NCBI RefSeq assembly: GCF_011039175.1
Contig: NZ_JAAKEN010000013.1
Span: 1-64,000, forward strand
Direction of reading: 5' to 3'
From: Slackia sp. ZJ119
GTDB taxonomy: Bacteria; Actinomycetota; Coriobacteriia; Coriobacteriales; Eggerthellaceae
Length of the DNA stretch: 64,000 bases
Shown: one piece after another, positions 46,398 to 57,341 of the stretch
How the letters are laid out: each line of letters opens with the position of its first letter
Numbering within the stretch: position 1 is the stretch's first letter
Notes under the pieces: model-generated
What the model saw: only the letters and a program-made list of their open reading frames with translations
Database searches by the model: none
What the model was told of the DNA's origin: nothing
Made by a program: the position numbers and the translations under genes

Positions 46398-47327
46398 CTA
46401 CTTCACGTCGGCGGCCATCGATTCGATGCGGCGGACGCGGTGGTACACCGCCGACTTCGACAGCGGCGGCGTGGCCAAATCCCCCAGCTCTTTCAGCGTG
46501 GCGTTGGGGTGCTTCATGCGCAGCTCGATGAACTCCTGCAGCGCCGGCGGCAGGTTTTCCATGCCGTAGGCCGCAACGACCGTCTTGATGGCGGAGAGCT
46601 GCTCCATCGACGCGTTGACGGTTTTCGCCTGGTTCGCGTATTCCGCGTTGATCTGGCGGTTCACATCGTTGCGCACGCTTTTGACCACGCGGGCCTCTTC
46701 CATGGCGAGCGCCCCTTGGTGGGCGCCGACGAACGCCAAGAACTCCAAGATGGCGGTGCCGCTTTTCAGGTAGACCATATGCGAGCTGCGCCGGCGCATG
46801 ATGCGGGCCTTGATGCCCTTGCGGGCCATGAGGTCCACGAGCCCCTGGGCCAGCGCCTCGTTTTCGAGCGTGATCTCGAAGTGAAAGTCTCCGCGCGGAT
46901 CGGACACGAACCCGCCGCCGAGAAACGCCCCGCGCAGATACGCCGCGCTGCAGCATTCCTTCGCGACCAGCTTGTCGGGAATGCCCAGGTACAGGCCGCC
47001 GCGGTCGTTGAGCACGCCCATGTCTTCCAACACGCCACGCAGCCCAGGCTGCATCGGCACTTCGATGAGGTAGTTCGGCGTCTTGTGCAGCACGCTGCGG
47101 CGCATGGTGAGCGCGGTCTTCAGGCCGTAAAGCTCATGCAGCGAGCGTATGACCAAACGGGCGACCGACGGCGTGTCGGTGGCGATCTCCACGCGATAGC
47201 TGTCCTGGCCGCTTTTGAACAGCGTGCCTTCCGTGCGAACGAGCGCCGCCAGCGTGGCCTGCAAACAGTGCGTGCACACCGGATCGACGCGCGTAAGCTC
47301 GTCTTTCACTTCTGCCGTGAACGACAT
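46398..47327 (-). CDS. whiA: Sporulation/cell division regulator WhiA
   Basis: WhiA combines a degenerate LAGLIDADG homing-endonuclease fold with a C-terminal helix-turn-helix. The start is the ATG at 47327 (MSFTAEVKDELTRV), giving 309 residues. Features: YLRGAFLGGGFVSDP, and the HTH region LKELGDLATPPLSKSAVYHRVRRI near the end. Its start overlaps the yvcK end by 22 bases. It is the last gene of the uvrC-rapZ-yvcK-whiA cluster. Coriobacteria do not sporulate, so a division or growth role is likelier. Confidence 0.96.
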   Translation of the reverse strand: MSFTAEVKDELTRVDPVCTHCLQATLAALVRTEGTLFKSGQDSYRVEIATDTPSVARLVIRSLHELYGLKTALTMRRSVLHKTPNYLIEVPMQPGLRGVLEDMGVLNDRGGLYLGIPDKLVAKECCSAAYLRGAFLGGGFVSDPRGDFHFEITLENEALAQGLVDLMARKGIKARIMRRRSSHMVYLKSGTAILEFLAFVGAHQGALAMEEARVVKSVRNDVNRQINAEYANQAKTVNASMEQLSAIKTVVAAYGMENLPPALQEFIELRMKHPNATLKELGDLATPPLSKSAVYHRVRRIESMAADVK

Positions 47328-48433
47328 AGCCGCATCACTCCTTGGAACGCCTCGCGCAGCGCGACCGGGTTGTGCCACGTGGGATGAAGAGGGTCGACAA
47401 GGTCGCGCGTCACCACGACCGGCCCTTCGTCTTGCAGCTGCTTCACGTCTTGGTAGGTGACCCTCACCGGCCGCACGCGCCCCGACATTTCCAGATCGGT
47501 CATGGAAGAGAGCGACGTGTGCTCCGGATCGTTGCCCGTCACGGCGCTGAACAGGCCCGTTGCCATGTTGTCGGGCTTCAGCGGCTCTTTGGAGTGGATG
47601 AGCACGTAATCGAGCAGCCCGGCCATGCCGTGGTCCATGAGCGCTTCGACGTGCTCTTTTGCCGTCAGCCCCCACGTTTCGCCTTGCATGTCGGCAAGCG
47701 AGCAGACGAACAGCGTGACGCCGTTCGAGGCGCGAATGGCGTCGACGACGCCGGGGACGAGCAGGTTCGGAATGATGGACGTGAACAGCGACCCCGGCCC
47801 GAGCACGATGAGGTCGGCTTCCCGTATGGCCTGCAGCGCCGGCGCATACGGGATGATGGGCTCGCACGCCTGCAGCTTCACGCGCTCGAGCGCCGTGCGG
47901 GAATGGCACGCGACGGCCTGGCCTTCAAGGTAGCGCCCGTCGCGGGTGCGGGCCACCAGCGAGACGAGGTTGAGCGTCGAGGGGTAGACGTGCCCCCGTG
48001 CGCACAGCAAGTCTTCGCAGATGGCGATGGCTTCAGGGAAAGAATGCGTGGCGTCTTCGAGCGCCGAGAGCATGAGGTTGCCGAGCGTGTGGTTGCGGGC
48101 GAAGGCGAAGCGGTACTTGAACGCCTTCGTGAGCGGATCCGTCGGATCGGCCGCCATTGCGGCGATGCACTTGCGGACGTCGCCCGGAGGCGTGACGTCG
48201 GCCTCCTGGCGCAGGATGCCCGTCGAGCCGCCGTCGTCGGCCATGGCCACGACGGCGCTCGTTTCCAGGCCCATGGACAAAAGCGTGCGAATGGAAACCG
48301 GGGCGCCGGTGCCGCCGCCGATGACGACCGCCTTGACGTTCTCGCTCGGGGCCACGACGGCCTCGGCGTCTGCCAGGGGTCGAAACGCCGCCGTCTGCGA
48401 CGAGTCTTGGGTAAACGCTGCGGATGCGGTCAT
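47306..48433 (-). CDS. yvcK: YvcK/GlmR-family gluconeogenesis factor
   Basis: The protein binds UDP-sugar and regulates carbon flow to peptidoglycan precursors in Bacillus. Start: the ATG at 48433 with GAGGG five bases upstream. A GTG at 48445 that overlaps the rapZ stop is a possible alternative. Motifs: VVIGGGTGAPVSIRTLL, AMADDGGSTGILR, DVRKCIAAMA, and LGPGSLFTSIIPNLL. It has about 375 residues. An Ala-rich lead of 30 residues precedes the core. Confidence 0.94.
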   Translation of the reverse strand: MTASAAFTQDSSQTAAFRPLADAEAVVAPSENVKAVVIGGGTGAPVSIRTLLSMGLETSAVVAMADDGGSTGILRQEADVTPPGDVRKCIAAMAADPTDPLTKAFKYRFAFARNHTLGNLMLSALEDATHSFPEAIAICEDLLCARGHVYPSTLNLVSLVARTRDGRYLEGQAVACHSRTALERVKLQACEPIIPYAPALQAIREADLIVLGPGSLFTSIIPNLLVPGVVDAIRASNGVTLFVCSLADMQGETWGLTAKEHVEALMDHGMAGLLDYVLIHSKEPLKPDNMATGLFSAVTGNDPEHTSLSSMTDLEMSGRVRPVRVTYQDVKQLQDEGPVVVTRDLVDPLHPTWHNPVALREAFQGVMRLCRSRQK

Positions 48434-48441
48434 AGGCGCCC

Positions 48442-49437
48442 TCACCCTTCGGCTTTCGTCGGCGCATCGGCGCCTTCTCGCTCGGCCTCAGCGTCGGCCA
48501 CGAGGCGCCCGTCGCTGCCCTCGGCAAGCTTCAAGTCGCGGTGCGCCGTGGACACGCGGTAGCCCCGCGACTTCAAGTAGTCGCCCGTGGCTTCGGCAAG
48601 CGCGACGCTGCGGTGCTGGCCGCCCGTGCAGCCCACCCCGATGGCCAGCTGCTGCTTGCCTTCCGCGACGTAGCCCGGCATCACGCAGTCGAGCAGCGCT
48701 CGCCACCGCTTCAGGAACTCTTCGGTTTCGGGGCGGTAGAGCACATAGTCGCGCACCGGCGCGTCCAAGCCGGTGTACGAGCGCAGCTTGGGGTCGTAAT
48801 AGGGGTTCGGCAGAAAGCGCACGTCCATGACGAGGTCGGCGTCGACCGGGGCGCCGTGCTTGAACCCGAACGAGTACACGGTGACCGACAGTTCCCTGCG
48901 GCCTTCGCGGTCGCCGAACAGGCCCTGCACTTCGCGGCGCAGCTCTTGGGGCAGCATGTCGGTGGTGTCGATGACGTGGTCGGCGTTGTCGCGCAGCTGG
49001 CAGAGCATGTCGCGCTCGCGCTCTATGCCCTGGATGACCGACGCCCCGTCGCCGCAAAGCGGGTGGCGGCGCCGGCTCGCCTTGTAGCGAGCCACGAGCT
49101 TTTCGTCGGACGCGTCGAGGAAGATGATGCGGTAGGTAAGCCCCAATTCCTCGAAATGGGCGATCTCGTCGCCGACGTCCCGGAAAAAGCCCATGTTGCG
49201 GGCGTCGACCACGACGGCGATGCGGCGCCGGCCTTCCAGCTGCCCCGGAAAGCCGTCAAGCGCCAGCAAATCGTCGATGAGGTTCACGGGCAGATTGTCG
49301 ACGCAAAAGTACCCGAGGTCTTCGAAGACGTGCATGGCTTCGGTGCGACCCGCGCCGCTCATGCCCGTAAGGACCACAAGCTCCGGCATGGGGCTCAGCT
49401 CGCCTTCCGGCGTTTGGTCTTGCGTATGGTGCGTCAT
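48442..49437 (-). CDS. rapZ: RNase adapter protein RapZ/YvcJ
   Basis: The start ATG at 49437 overlaps the uvrC stop by four bases. The N-terminal P-loop reads TGMSGAGRTEA, with Arg where Gram-negative proteins have Lys. This Arg is normal for actinobacterial members. FCVDNLP, VVVDARNMGFF, FLDASDEKLVARYKASRRRHPL and the C-terminal GCTGGQHRSVALAE are diagnostic. The length of 331 includes a disordered tail. The nucleotide and RNA roles known from other species have not been shown for this lineage. Confidence 0.95.
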   Translation of the reverse strand: MTHHTQDQTPEGELSPMPELVVLTGMSGAGRTEAMHVFEDLGYFCVDNLPVNLIDDLLALDGFPGQLEGRRRIAVVVDARNMGFFRDVGDEIAHFEELGLTYRIIFLDASDEKLVARYKASRRRHPLCGDGASVIQGIERERDMLCQLRDNADHVIDTTDMLPQELRREVQGLFGDREGRRELSVTVYSFGFKHGAPVDADLVMDVRFLPNPYYDPKLRSYTGLDAPVRDYVLYRPETEEFLKRWRALLDCVMPGYVAEGKQQLAIGVGCTGGQHRSVALAEATGDYLKSRGYRVSTAHRDLKLAEGSDGRLVADAEAEREGADAPTKAEG

Positions 49438-51536
49438 GGTTCCTCCTTCTGCGGCGCCTCGGCGCTGCACGCATTGTCGACGGCAGCACCGGCGCCGTTC
49501 TCGTTTTCGTACTGGCGCAACACGCGGTAGAGCTCTTCGGCCACTTCGCGCGGAACGACGCGGGCCGCAACGATGTCTTCCAGCGACGCGGCCTTCAAGT
49601 TCCGAAACGACTTGAAGTGCTTCATGAGCGCTTTTTTGCGCACCGGCCCCATGCCGACCACGTCGTCGAGTATGGACGCCGTCATGCCCTTGCCGCGCAG
49701 TTCGCGATGGAACGTGATGGCGAAGCGGTGCGCCTCGTCGCGCACTTGTTTGACCAGATAAAGCGACGACGAGCCGCTTGGCAGCACGACCGGGCCCGTG
49801 TCTTGCCACGGCACGAACAGCTCTTCGTCGCGCTTGGCCAGCCCGCATACGGCGATGTCGTCGATGCCCATGCGGTCGAACATGTCGAGCGCCGCCGTCA
49901 GCTGGGGCTTGCCGCCGTCCAAAATGACGAGGTCCGGCTTCGACCCGAAGCGCTCGTCGGCCATGCGCTCCGGCGCATAGCGGCGCTCCATCACCTCCTG
50001 CATGGACAGAAAGTCGTTCGCCTCGACAAGCGGCGTCTTGATTTTGAACCGGCGGTACTGGTTTTTGTCGGGCTTGCCGTTGGTGAACACGACCATGGAA
50101 GCCACGGTGTAGGAGCCGTGGATGGTGGAGATGTCGAAGCACTCGATGCGCAGGGGCGGATTGTCGAGCGCAAGGGCGCTTTCCAACTGCAAAAGCGCGT
50201 CGTTGATGCGCTTGTCCTCATAGTTCGTGCGCACCTTGTAGCGCATGAGCGTGTGCTTGGCGTTGTTCTGCGCCATGGCAACCAGCTCGGCCTTCTCCCC
50301 TTTTTTCGGCGCCGTGAAGCGCACTTTCGCGCCGTGGGCGCTGCCGAGCTTTTCGGTGAGCCACGCGGCCATGGCGTCGGCGTCGTCGGGCAGCGCGTCG
50401 ACGATGACCTCGTGCGGGATGGACGTGGTGGCGTCGTAGTAGCGCAGCAAAAACATGTGGAGCAGGTCTTCGTCGGGAATGTCCTTGCCGCGGTTCAGCA
50501 CGAACTCGTTTGAGTTCACGATGCGGCCTTCGCGCACCATGAACACGTGCACGCCGGCGATGGTTTCTTCGCGGAACAAGCCGATGACGTCGGCGTCGAG
50601 GTTGTGGGCGCTCACGGCGTGCTGGCGGTCGGTGAGCGATTGGATGGTGTCGATGCGGGCCTTGATGCGCCCCGCCCGCTCGAAGTCGAGCTCTGCGGCG
50701 GCCGCGTTCATGTCGGTGCGCAGCTCTTCGATGAACTCGCGGCGCTGGCCCGACAAGAAGCGCTCGATGCGCTTGACGTTGGCGGCGTACGCCTCCGGCG
50801 TGATGCGGCCGCAGCAGGCCCCCGGCCCCAGCCCCACGTGCGCGTCGAAGCATGGGCGGGCGTCGCGGGCGAGCAGGGCGAGCGGGTCCTTCTCAAGCCG
50901 ACGGTTCAGCTGGCGCCAGTCGGCGCAGCTGGCCGCGCACAAAGGCACGACCTTCCGGGCGATGTCGACAAGGTCGCGGGCCGCGCGGCTGTCGGTGTAG
51001 GGGCCGAAGTAGCGCGTGTCGGGCTTGTGCTTTTCACGGGTGTACTTTATGGCAGGAAACGCGCATCCCTTCATGACGGCGATGAACGGATAGGACTTGT
51101 CGTCTTTGAAGTCGGCGTTGAAAAACGGCGCGTACTGGTTGATGAGGTTCTTTTCCAGCACGAGCGATTCGTGCTCGTTTTCCACGACGATGTAGTCGAA
51201 CGAGGCGATCTGGTCCACGAGAAGCGGGATCTTCGCCCGTTCGTCCTGGAAGTTCACGTACTGGCGCATGCGGGCCCGCAGCTGCTTTGCCTTGCCGACG
51301 TAGATGACGGCCCCTGACGCGTCCTTCCACAAATACACGCCCGGCAGCGTCGGCACCGATTCCAACTCGCGCTTGATGCGAGCGATCTTTCCAGCCTGCG
51401 TCTCTGGGCTGGGCGGGTTTTCGGCGAACTCCTTCACGGCGCGGTCGAGCGCAGGCCGGCGGCGCCCCTCGCGCTGCAGGCTCGCAAACGCGTCGTCCAG
51501 GCGCCCTTCGGCGTTTCTGTTCTCAAACTCGGTCAT
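49434..51536 (-). CDS. uvrC: Excinuclease ABC subunit C
   Basis: UvrC makes the dual incision in nucleotide excision repair. It has 700 residues, with the start ATG at 51536. A lead of about 45 residues precedes the GIY-YIG domain (PGVYLWKDASGAVIYVGKAKQLRARM). The UVR domain spans about 255-290, the RNase H-like domain carries ECFDISTIHG and VILDGGKPQL, and helix-hairpin-helix motifs follow (VVGMGPVRKKALMKHF). The -10 box sits six bases before the ATG, so the transcript may be leaderless. Confidence 0.96.
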   Translation of the reverse strand: MTEFENRNAEGRLDDAFASLQREGRRRPALDRAVKEFAENPPSPETQAGKIARIKRELESVPTLPGVYLWKDASGAVIYVGKAKQLRARMRQYVNFQDERAKIPLLVDQIASFDYIVVENEHESLVLEKNLINQYAPFFNADFKDDKSYPFIAVMKGCAFPAIKYTREKHKPDTRYFGPYTDSRAARDLVDIARKVVPLCAASCADWRQLNRRLEKDPLALLARDARPCFDAHVGLGPGACCGRITPEAYAANVKRIERFLSGQRREFIEELRTDMNAAAAELDFERAGRIKARIDTIQSLTDRQHAVSAHNLDADVIGLFREETIAGVHVFMVREGRIVNSNEFVLNRGKDIPDEDLLHMFLLRYYDATTSIPHEVIVDALPDDADAMAAWLTEKLGSAHGAKVRFTAPKKGEKAELVAMAQNNAKHTLMRYKVRTNYEDKRINDALLQLESALALDNPPLRIECFDISTIHGSYTVASMVVFTNGKPDKNQYRRFKIKTPLVEANDFLSMQEVMERRYAPERMADERFGSKPDLVILDGGKPQLTAALDMFDRMGIDDIAVCGLAKRDEELFVPWQDTGPVVLPSGSSSLYLVKQVRDEAHRFAITFHRELRGKGMTASILDDVVGMGPVRKKALMKHFKSFRNLKAASLEDIVAARVVPREVAEELYRVLRQYENENGAGAAVDNACSAEAPQKEEP

Positions 51537-51542
51537 AGGTCC

Positions 51543-51571
51543 ATTATATCAAACTTTTGTTCGTATTTCAC
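51543..51571 (-). promoter_or_regulatory. Promoter of the uvrC-rapZ-yvcK-whiA cluster
   Basis: Minus-strand GTGAAA (51571-51566), 17 bases, TATAAT (51548-51543). The ATG begins at 51536, where transcription should start, and no ribosome site fits in the six bases between. Confidence 0.65.
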
Positions 51572-51678
51572 GGCAGTGGCGCGATCTACAAAAAGTCCAG
51601 AAGAGGCGCCGTGCGCCGTGCCGCCCCTGGTCGGGCGCCGCGAACGCCTACGCCTCCCCTTCGGCCGCCTGCCTCGCG

Positions 51679-53220
51679 CTACCCCTGTTCCATCGCGTCT
51701 TCGATCACGACGGCCTCGACGACCTCGGCCTGCTTTGCATCCTCGCCCTTTCGCTTTGCCGTCGTGCGAGCCTCTTTGAACTTCGCCTGCATCGTGGGGT
51801 TTTTGTACGTCAGCTTGCGAATGGTCAGGCCTTCCGCCTTGTCGTTGGCCAGGCGCAGGTTCGTGCTCGACGACAGAAGCGACGCCTTCACCTTCTGCAG
51901 CTGGGCGATGGACTTGTCTATCTCGTCGATGGCCTGGTTGAACTTCCTGCTGGCCAGATCCCAGTTCTTGCCGAACTTCTCCTTGAAGTCTTCAAGGCGC
52001 GCCTCGAAGTTCGTGATGTCGATGTTTTGGCTGCGCACCTCGGCAAGTTCTTGCTTGTAGACAAGCGAGGAAGCGGCAGCGTTGCGCAAAAGCGAGATGA
52101 GCGGCAAGAAGAACTGCGGGCGTATGACGTACATCTTCGGATAGCGGTACGACACGTCCACGATGCCCTGGTTGTACAGCTCGCTTTCCGGCTCGAGCAG
52201 GCTGACGAGCACGGCGTATTCGCAACCCTTTTTCGTGCGGTCGGCGTCGAGCTTTTTGAAGAAGTCCTCGTTGCGGTGGCGCCGCGCCGTGCTTTCCATG
52301 TCGTTTTTCATCTCGAACATGATGGACACGACCTCGGCGCCGCCTTCGTCGAACTCGCGGAAGATGTAGTCGCCCTTCGTGCCGTCCGAGGCGTCGTTGT
52401 CCTTTTCGAAATAGGCGTTCGGGAAGGCCAGCATGCGCATGCGGTTGAACTCGGTCTCGCAGTGCTGCTCGAGCGACTCGCCCACCATCTTCGTGGACAG
52501 ACGGGCCTTCATGTCGCGATAGCGCTCGATTTCCTCGTCCTTGTAGGCGATGATGGCGTCTTTTGCCGCCAGTTCGGTGGCAAGCTGCTCGCGCAGCGAG
52601 CTTTCGGCCTGGGCCCGCTCCACGTCTTTGATCTTTACCTGGGCCTCGAGCTGGACGATGCGGGCCGCGTCGGTCCGCTGCTGCTCGGCCGCGTCGCCCC
52701 GCGCCCGCTCGCGCTCAAGCGACAGTGCGCTGGCAAGCTCACGCGACTGCACGTCCTGCTGCGCTTTGAGCGACGCTTCCAGCTGGGCGATGCGTGCGTC
52801 GCGCTGCGCCGTCGCTTCGGACAGCGCCTGCTGGGCCGCTGCGTTCGCCTCGGCAAGCCGGCGCTGCGCCGCAGCGTTCGCTTCTGCCAGAGCCCGGTCG
52901 GCGGCGGCCTGCGCCTTCAGCGCCTCCTGCTCCTGCGCGTCGCGCTCCTTTTGCAGCCGTGCCTCGAGTTCGGCCAGGCGCAGCGCAGACGCTTGCTCGG
53001 ATTTGGCGGCCCGCTCCTTTTCTTGCGACACGGCGACGGCCACCGCTTGTTCGAGCTGGCGCTCGTAAAGTTGAGCGTTTCGATCAACTTCTTGACGGAA
53101 CTCCTGGTCGCGCACTTGTTTCAAAATGGCCGCGAACCCGGCTTCGTCCACTTGGAACGCGGTGCGGCAGTGGGGGCAGACGATCTCGTGCATGCGCTTC
53201 TCCTTCTCGTTTTCGCTCAT
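51679..53220 (-). CDS. DUF2130 protein (coiled coil plus nuclease-like domain)
   Basis: The start is the ATG at 53220. The protein begins with a CPHC-containing segment ([16 protein letters not shown]), then a long Ala/Gln/Glu-rich coiled coil about residues 35-225. The DUF2130 domain follows (about 230-420, with [17 protein letters not shown] and [25 protein letters not shown]). The acidic residues and FEMKN resemble a PD-(D/E)xK-like nuclease core, but this is only a pattern. A basic C-terminal region follows. The family is uncharacterised. The gene stands alone upstream of uvrC on the same strand. Confidence 0.85.
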   Translation of the reverse strand: MSENEKEKRMHEIVCPHCRTAFQVDEAGFAAILKQVRDQEFRQEVDRNAQLYERQLEQAVAVAVSQEKERAAKSEQASALRLAELEARLQKERDAQEQEALKAQAAADRALAEANAAAQRRLAEANAAAQQALSEATAQRDARIAQLEASLKAQQDVQSRELASALSLERERARGDAAEQQRTDAARIVQLEAQVKIKDVERAQAESSLREQLATELAAKDAIIAYKDEEIERYRDMKARLSTKMVGESLEQHCETEFNRMRMLAFPNAYFEKDNDASDGTKGDYIFREFDEGGAEVVSIMFEMKNDMESTARRHRNEDFFKKLDADRTKKGCEYAVLVSLLEPESELYNQGIVDVSYRYPKMYVIRPQFFLPLISLLRNAAASSLVYKQELAEVRSQNIDITNFEARLEDFKEKFGKNWDLASRKFNQAIDEIDKSIAQLQKVKASLLSSSTNLRLANDKAEGLTIRKLTYKNPTMQAKFKEARTTAKRKGEDAKQAEVVEAVVIEDAMEQG

Positions 53221-53384
53221 CGTACCAGCGTTCGCTAGGATCGTACATTAGTTCGTCGTTATCACCACAAGACGTCCACAAACGCACAAGCGGCCGAACC
53301 ATGTCCGACCGCTTTGCCCGGGCGCCGCAGCGGCGCCCTTACCTATTTACAGTGTCGTCGCTCGCCTGTCGGCTGCGCTGCGCG

Positions 53385-54923
<1,539 letters not shown>

Positions 54924-57068
54924 CTAAAGCATCGTCTGAATGGTGATGAACAGCGGCGAGAACGTCAGTGACACGATGGTCATGAGGTTGATGAGGATGT
55001 TCATCGACGGACCGGACGTGTCTTTGAACGGATCGCCCACGGTGTCGCCGACGACGGCGGCCTTGTGGGCCTCGGAGCCTTTGCCGCCATGGTTGCCCTG
55101 CTCGATGTACTTCTTCGCGTTGTCCCACGCGCCGCCCGCGTTGGACATGAAGATGGCGAGCAGCATGCCCGTGGCCACGGCGCCGGCCAAAAAGCCGCCG
55201 AGCATGGCCGGGTTGAAGCAGCCGATGAGGATGGGCACGACGACGGCGAGGATGCCCGGCGTCATCATTTCCTTCAGGGCCGACGACGTGGAGATGGCCA
55301 CGCACTTGTCGTATTCAGGCTCGGCCTGGTATTCCATGATGCCTTTGATCTCGCGGAACTGGCGGCGCACCTCTTCGACCATGGCGTGGGCCGCGCGGCT
55401 CACGGCGCCCATGGTGAGCGCAGCGAACATGAACGGCATCATGGCGCCCAGGAAGATGCCAGCAACGATGAGCGGATCAGTCAGCGAAAGCTCGAAGTTC
55501 GGCAGCACGTGGTGCATCGTGGCCTGGTACGACACGAACAGCGAAATGGCGGACAGGCCGGCCGACGCGATGGCGAAGCCCTTCGCGATGGCCGCGGTCG
55601 TGTTGCCCACGGCGTCGAGCGCGTCGGTGCGGTTGCGCACTTCCTCGGGCAGGCCGGACATCTCGGCGATGCCGCCGGCGTTGTCGGCGACCGGGCCGTA
55701 GGCGTCGACGCCGATGGTGATGGCGGTGTTGGACAGCATGCCCGTGGCGGCCAGGCCCACGCCGAACAGGCCCACGGCGATGCCGTTCTCCGCACCGGCG
55801 GCAGCGGCCTCAGGGAAGGCCATGTTGCCGAAGAAGAAGGCGCCGATGATGGCGGCGGCCACCAGCACGATGGGGGCGATGGTCGACATCATGCCGGTGC
55901 CCAGACCCTCGATGATGACCGTGGCGGCGCCGGTTTCGGCAGCCTCGGCGATCTTGTGGACGGGCTTGTTGTGGTCGGAGCAGAAGTACTCCGTGATCTT
56001 GCCGATGGCCAAGCCCGCAACCAAACCGCAGATGACCGAGCCGAACAGGTAGATGGGCTGGGCGGTGGACGTCGAGCTGTTCCAGATGAAGAAGATCACG
56101 AAGATGACGACGATCTCGATGCCGGCGGCCAGGTAGGTGCCGCGGTTCAAGGCCTTGTGCAGATCGGCGCCTTCCTGCGTGCGCACGGCGAACAGGCCGA
56201 TGATGGACGTGATGATGCCGCAGGCCGCGATGACGACCGGCGTGACGATGGCCCAGATGAAGTCGTTGGTCGCGAAGTAGCCGTATGCGCCAAAGGTGAC
56301 CGCGAGGATGGTGGGAGCCAGAATGGAGCCGGTGTAGGACTCAAACAGGTCGGCGCCCATGCCAGCCACGTCGCCCACGTTGTCGCCCACGTTGTCGGCG
56401 ATGGTGGCGGGGTTGCGCGGGTCGTCCTCGGGGATGCCGGCTTCCACCTTGCCCACCAAGTCGGCGCCCACGTCGGCGGCCTTGGTGTAGATGCCGCCGC
56501 CCACACGGGCGAACAGCGCCACGGCAGAAGCGCCGGTGGCGAAGCCTTCGACCATGCCGATGTTGTCATGCATGAGGTTCATGAGCTCGGTGTTCAGATC
56601 GACGCCGACGGCCATCGTGAAGACGAGCGCGATGAGCCACAAAGAAAGGCCCATGAGCGCGAAGCTCGCGACGCACAGGCCCATGGTGAGGCCGGAGCGG
56701 AAGCTCACCGTGAGCGCCTTGGCGACGGATTCTTCGGCGGCATAGGCCGTGCGCGTGTTGGCGCGCGTGGCAACGTGCATGCCCGCGTAGCCCGCGGCAG
56801 CCGACAGCACGCCGCCGGTGACGAACGCCAGGGCCGTGATAGGCGACAAGGCCACGGCCATGACGACGCCGACGACCACCATGAAAATGATGAGCAGCTT
56901 GTACTCGCTCATCAGGAAGGCTTTGGCGCCTTGCTGGATCTTGAGCGAGATGCTGTTCATCTTGTCCGGTCCGGGGTCTTGGCTCAACACCCACTTCCCG
57001 AGACCGCCCGCCACGCACATGCCGATGAGGGCACATACTGGGGCAAGCCATGCGACAGTTGTAGTCAC
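54924..57068 (-). CDS. hppA: Membrane-bound ion-pumping pyrophosphatase
   Basis: The protein couples PPi hydrolysis to H+ (or Na+) transport across the membrane. The start is the GTG at 57068 with AGGAGG six bases upstream, giving 714 residues and about 15-16 membrane helices. Catalytic motifs: GGGIYTKAADVGADLVGKVE, DDPRNPATIADNVGDNVGD and KAAVVGDTVGDPFKDTSGP. AVGNTTAA (with Ala rather than Lys) marks the K+-dependent class. The ion pumped cannot be decided by eye. It has its own terminator and is divergent from the LtaS-like gene. Confidence 0.96.
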   Translation of the reverse strand: MTTTVAWLAPVCALIGMCVAGGLGKWVLSQDPGPDKMNSISLKIQQGAKAFLMSEYKLLIIFMVVVGVVMAVALSPITALAFVTGGVLSAAAGYAGMHVATRANTRTAYAAEESVAKALTVSFRSGLTMGLCVASFALMGLSLWLIALVFTMAVGVDLNTELMNLMHDNIGMVEGFATGASAVALFARVGGGIYTKAADVGADLVGKVEAGIPEDDPRNPATIADNVGDNVGDVAGMGADLFESYTGSILAPTILAVTFGAYGYFATNDFIWAIVTPVVIAACGIITSIIGLFAVRTQEGADLHKALNRGTYLAAGIEIVVIFVIFFIWNSSTSTAQPIYLFGSVICGLVAGLAIGKITEYFCSDHNKPVHKIAEAAETGAATVIIEGLGTGMMSTIAPIVLVAAAIIGAFFFGNMAFPEAAAAGAENGIAVGLFGVGLAATGMLSNTAITIGVDAYGPVADNAGGIAEMSGLPEEVRNRTDALDAVGNTTAAIAKGFAIASAGLSAISLFVSYQATMHHVLPNFELSLTDPLIVAGIFLGAMMPFMFAALTMGAVSRAAHAMVEEVRRQFREIKGIMEYQAEPEYDKCVAISTSSALKEMMTPGILAVVVPILIGCFNPAMLGGFLAGAVATGMLLAIFMSNAGGAWDNAKKYIEQGNHGGKGSEAHKAAVVGDTVGDPFKDTSGPSMNILINLMTIVSLTFSPLFITIQTML

Positions 57069-57158
57069 GTCTTTCCTCCTTGCTCGAACGGAACGTCCCG
57101 CGCTACGACCTTTGCACAGCGAACCTACCCCCTCGAAGTGCGAAACCCGTAGCGCAAC

Positions 57159-57178
57159 TCGTCAATTTTACTTGACGA
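57159..57178. other. Short palindrome in the divergent pyrophosphatase / LtaS-like spacer
   Basis: TCGTCAA (57159-57165) and TTGACGA (57172-57178) are perfect arms around TTTTAC. They lie about 95 bases upstream of the pyrophosphatase start, in a good place for an operator. Confidence 0.4.
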
Positions 57179-57272
57179 ACTGCGATCATAGTCCAAAAAA
57201 GCCGCGGGCGCCACGTGATGGCGGCGCATGGAGAAGTTTTCGTGAATTCTGCAAAGAGAGGCAAACAAGCGT

Positions 57273-57292
57273 TCTTATGTCATATCATAAGA
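57273..57292. promoter_or_regulatory. Short palindrome upstream of the LtaS-like gene
   Basis: TCTTATG (57273-57279) and CATAAGA (57286-57292) are perfect 7-base arms around TCATAT. They lie 49 bases before the start codon, in the place of a promoter or operator. Confidence 0.45.
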
Positions 57293-57341
57293 TGCGTTTC
57301 ACTTGTCATCGCTCTTTCCCGGCAGTCCATAAGGAGCCCAC

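Noticed and set aside
49340..49400. Arg in place of the P-loop Lys in RapZ
   Set aside because: GAGR is usual in actinobacterial RapZ proteins, so it is not a defect.
53300..53345. GC-rich hairpin after gdhA as a terminator
   Set aside because: The stems are plausible but no U tract follows on the minus strand, so it was not listed as a terminator.
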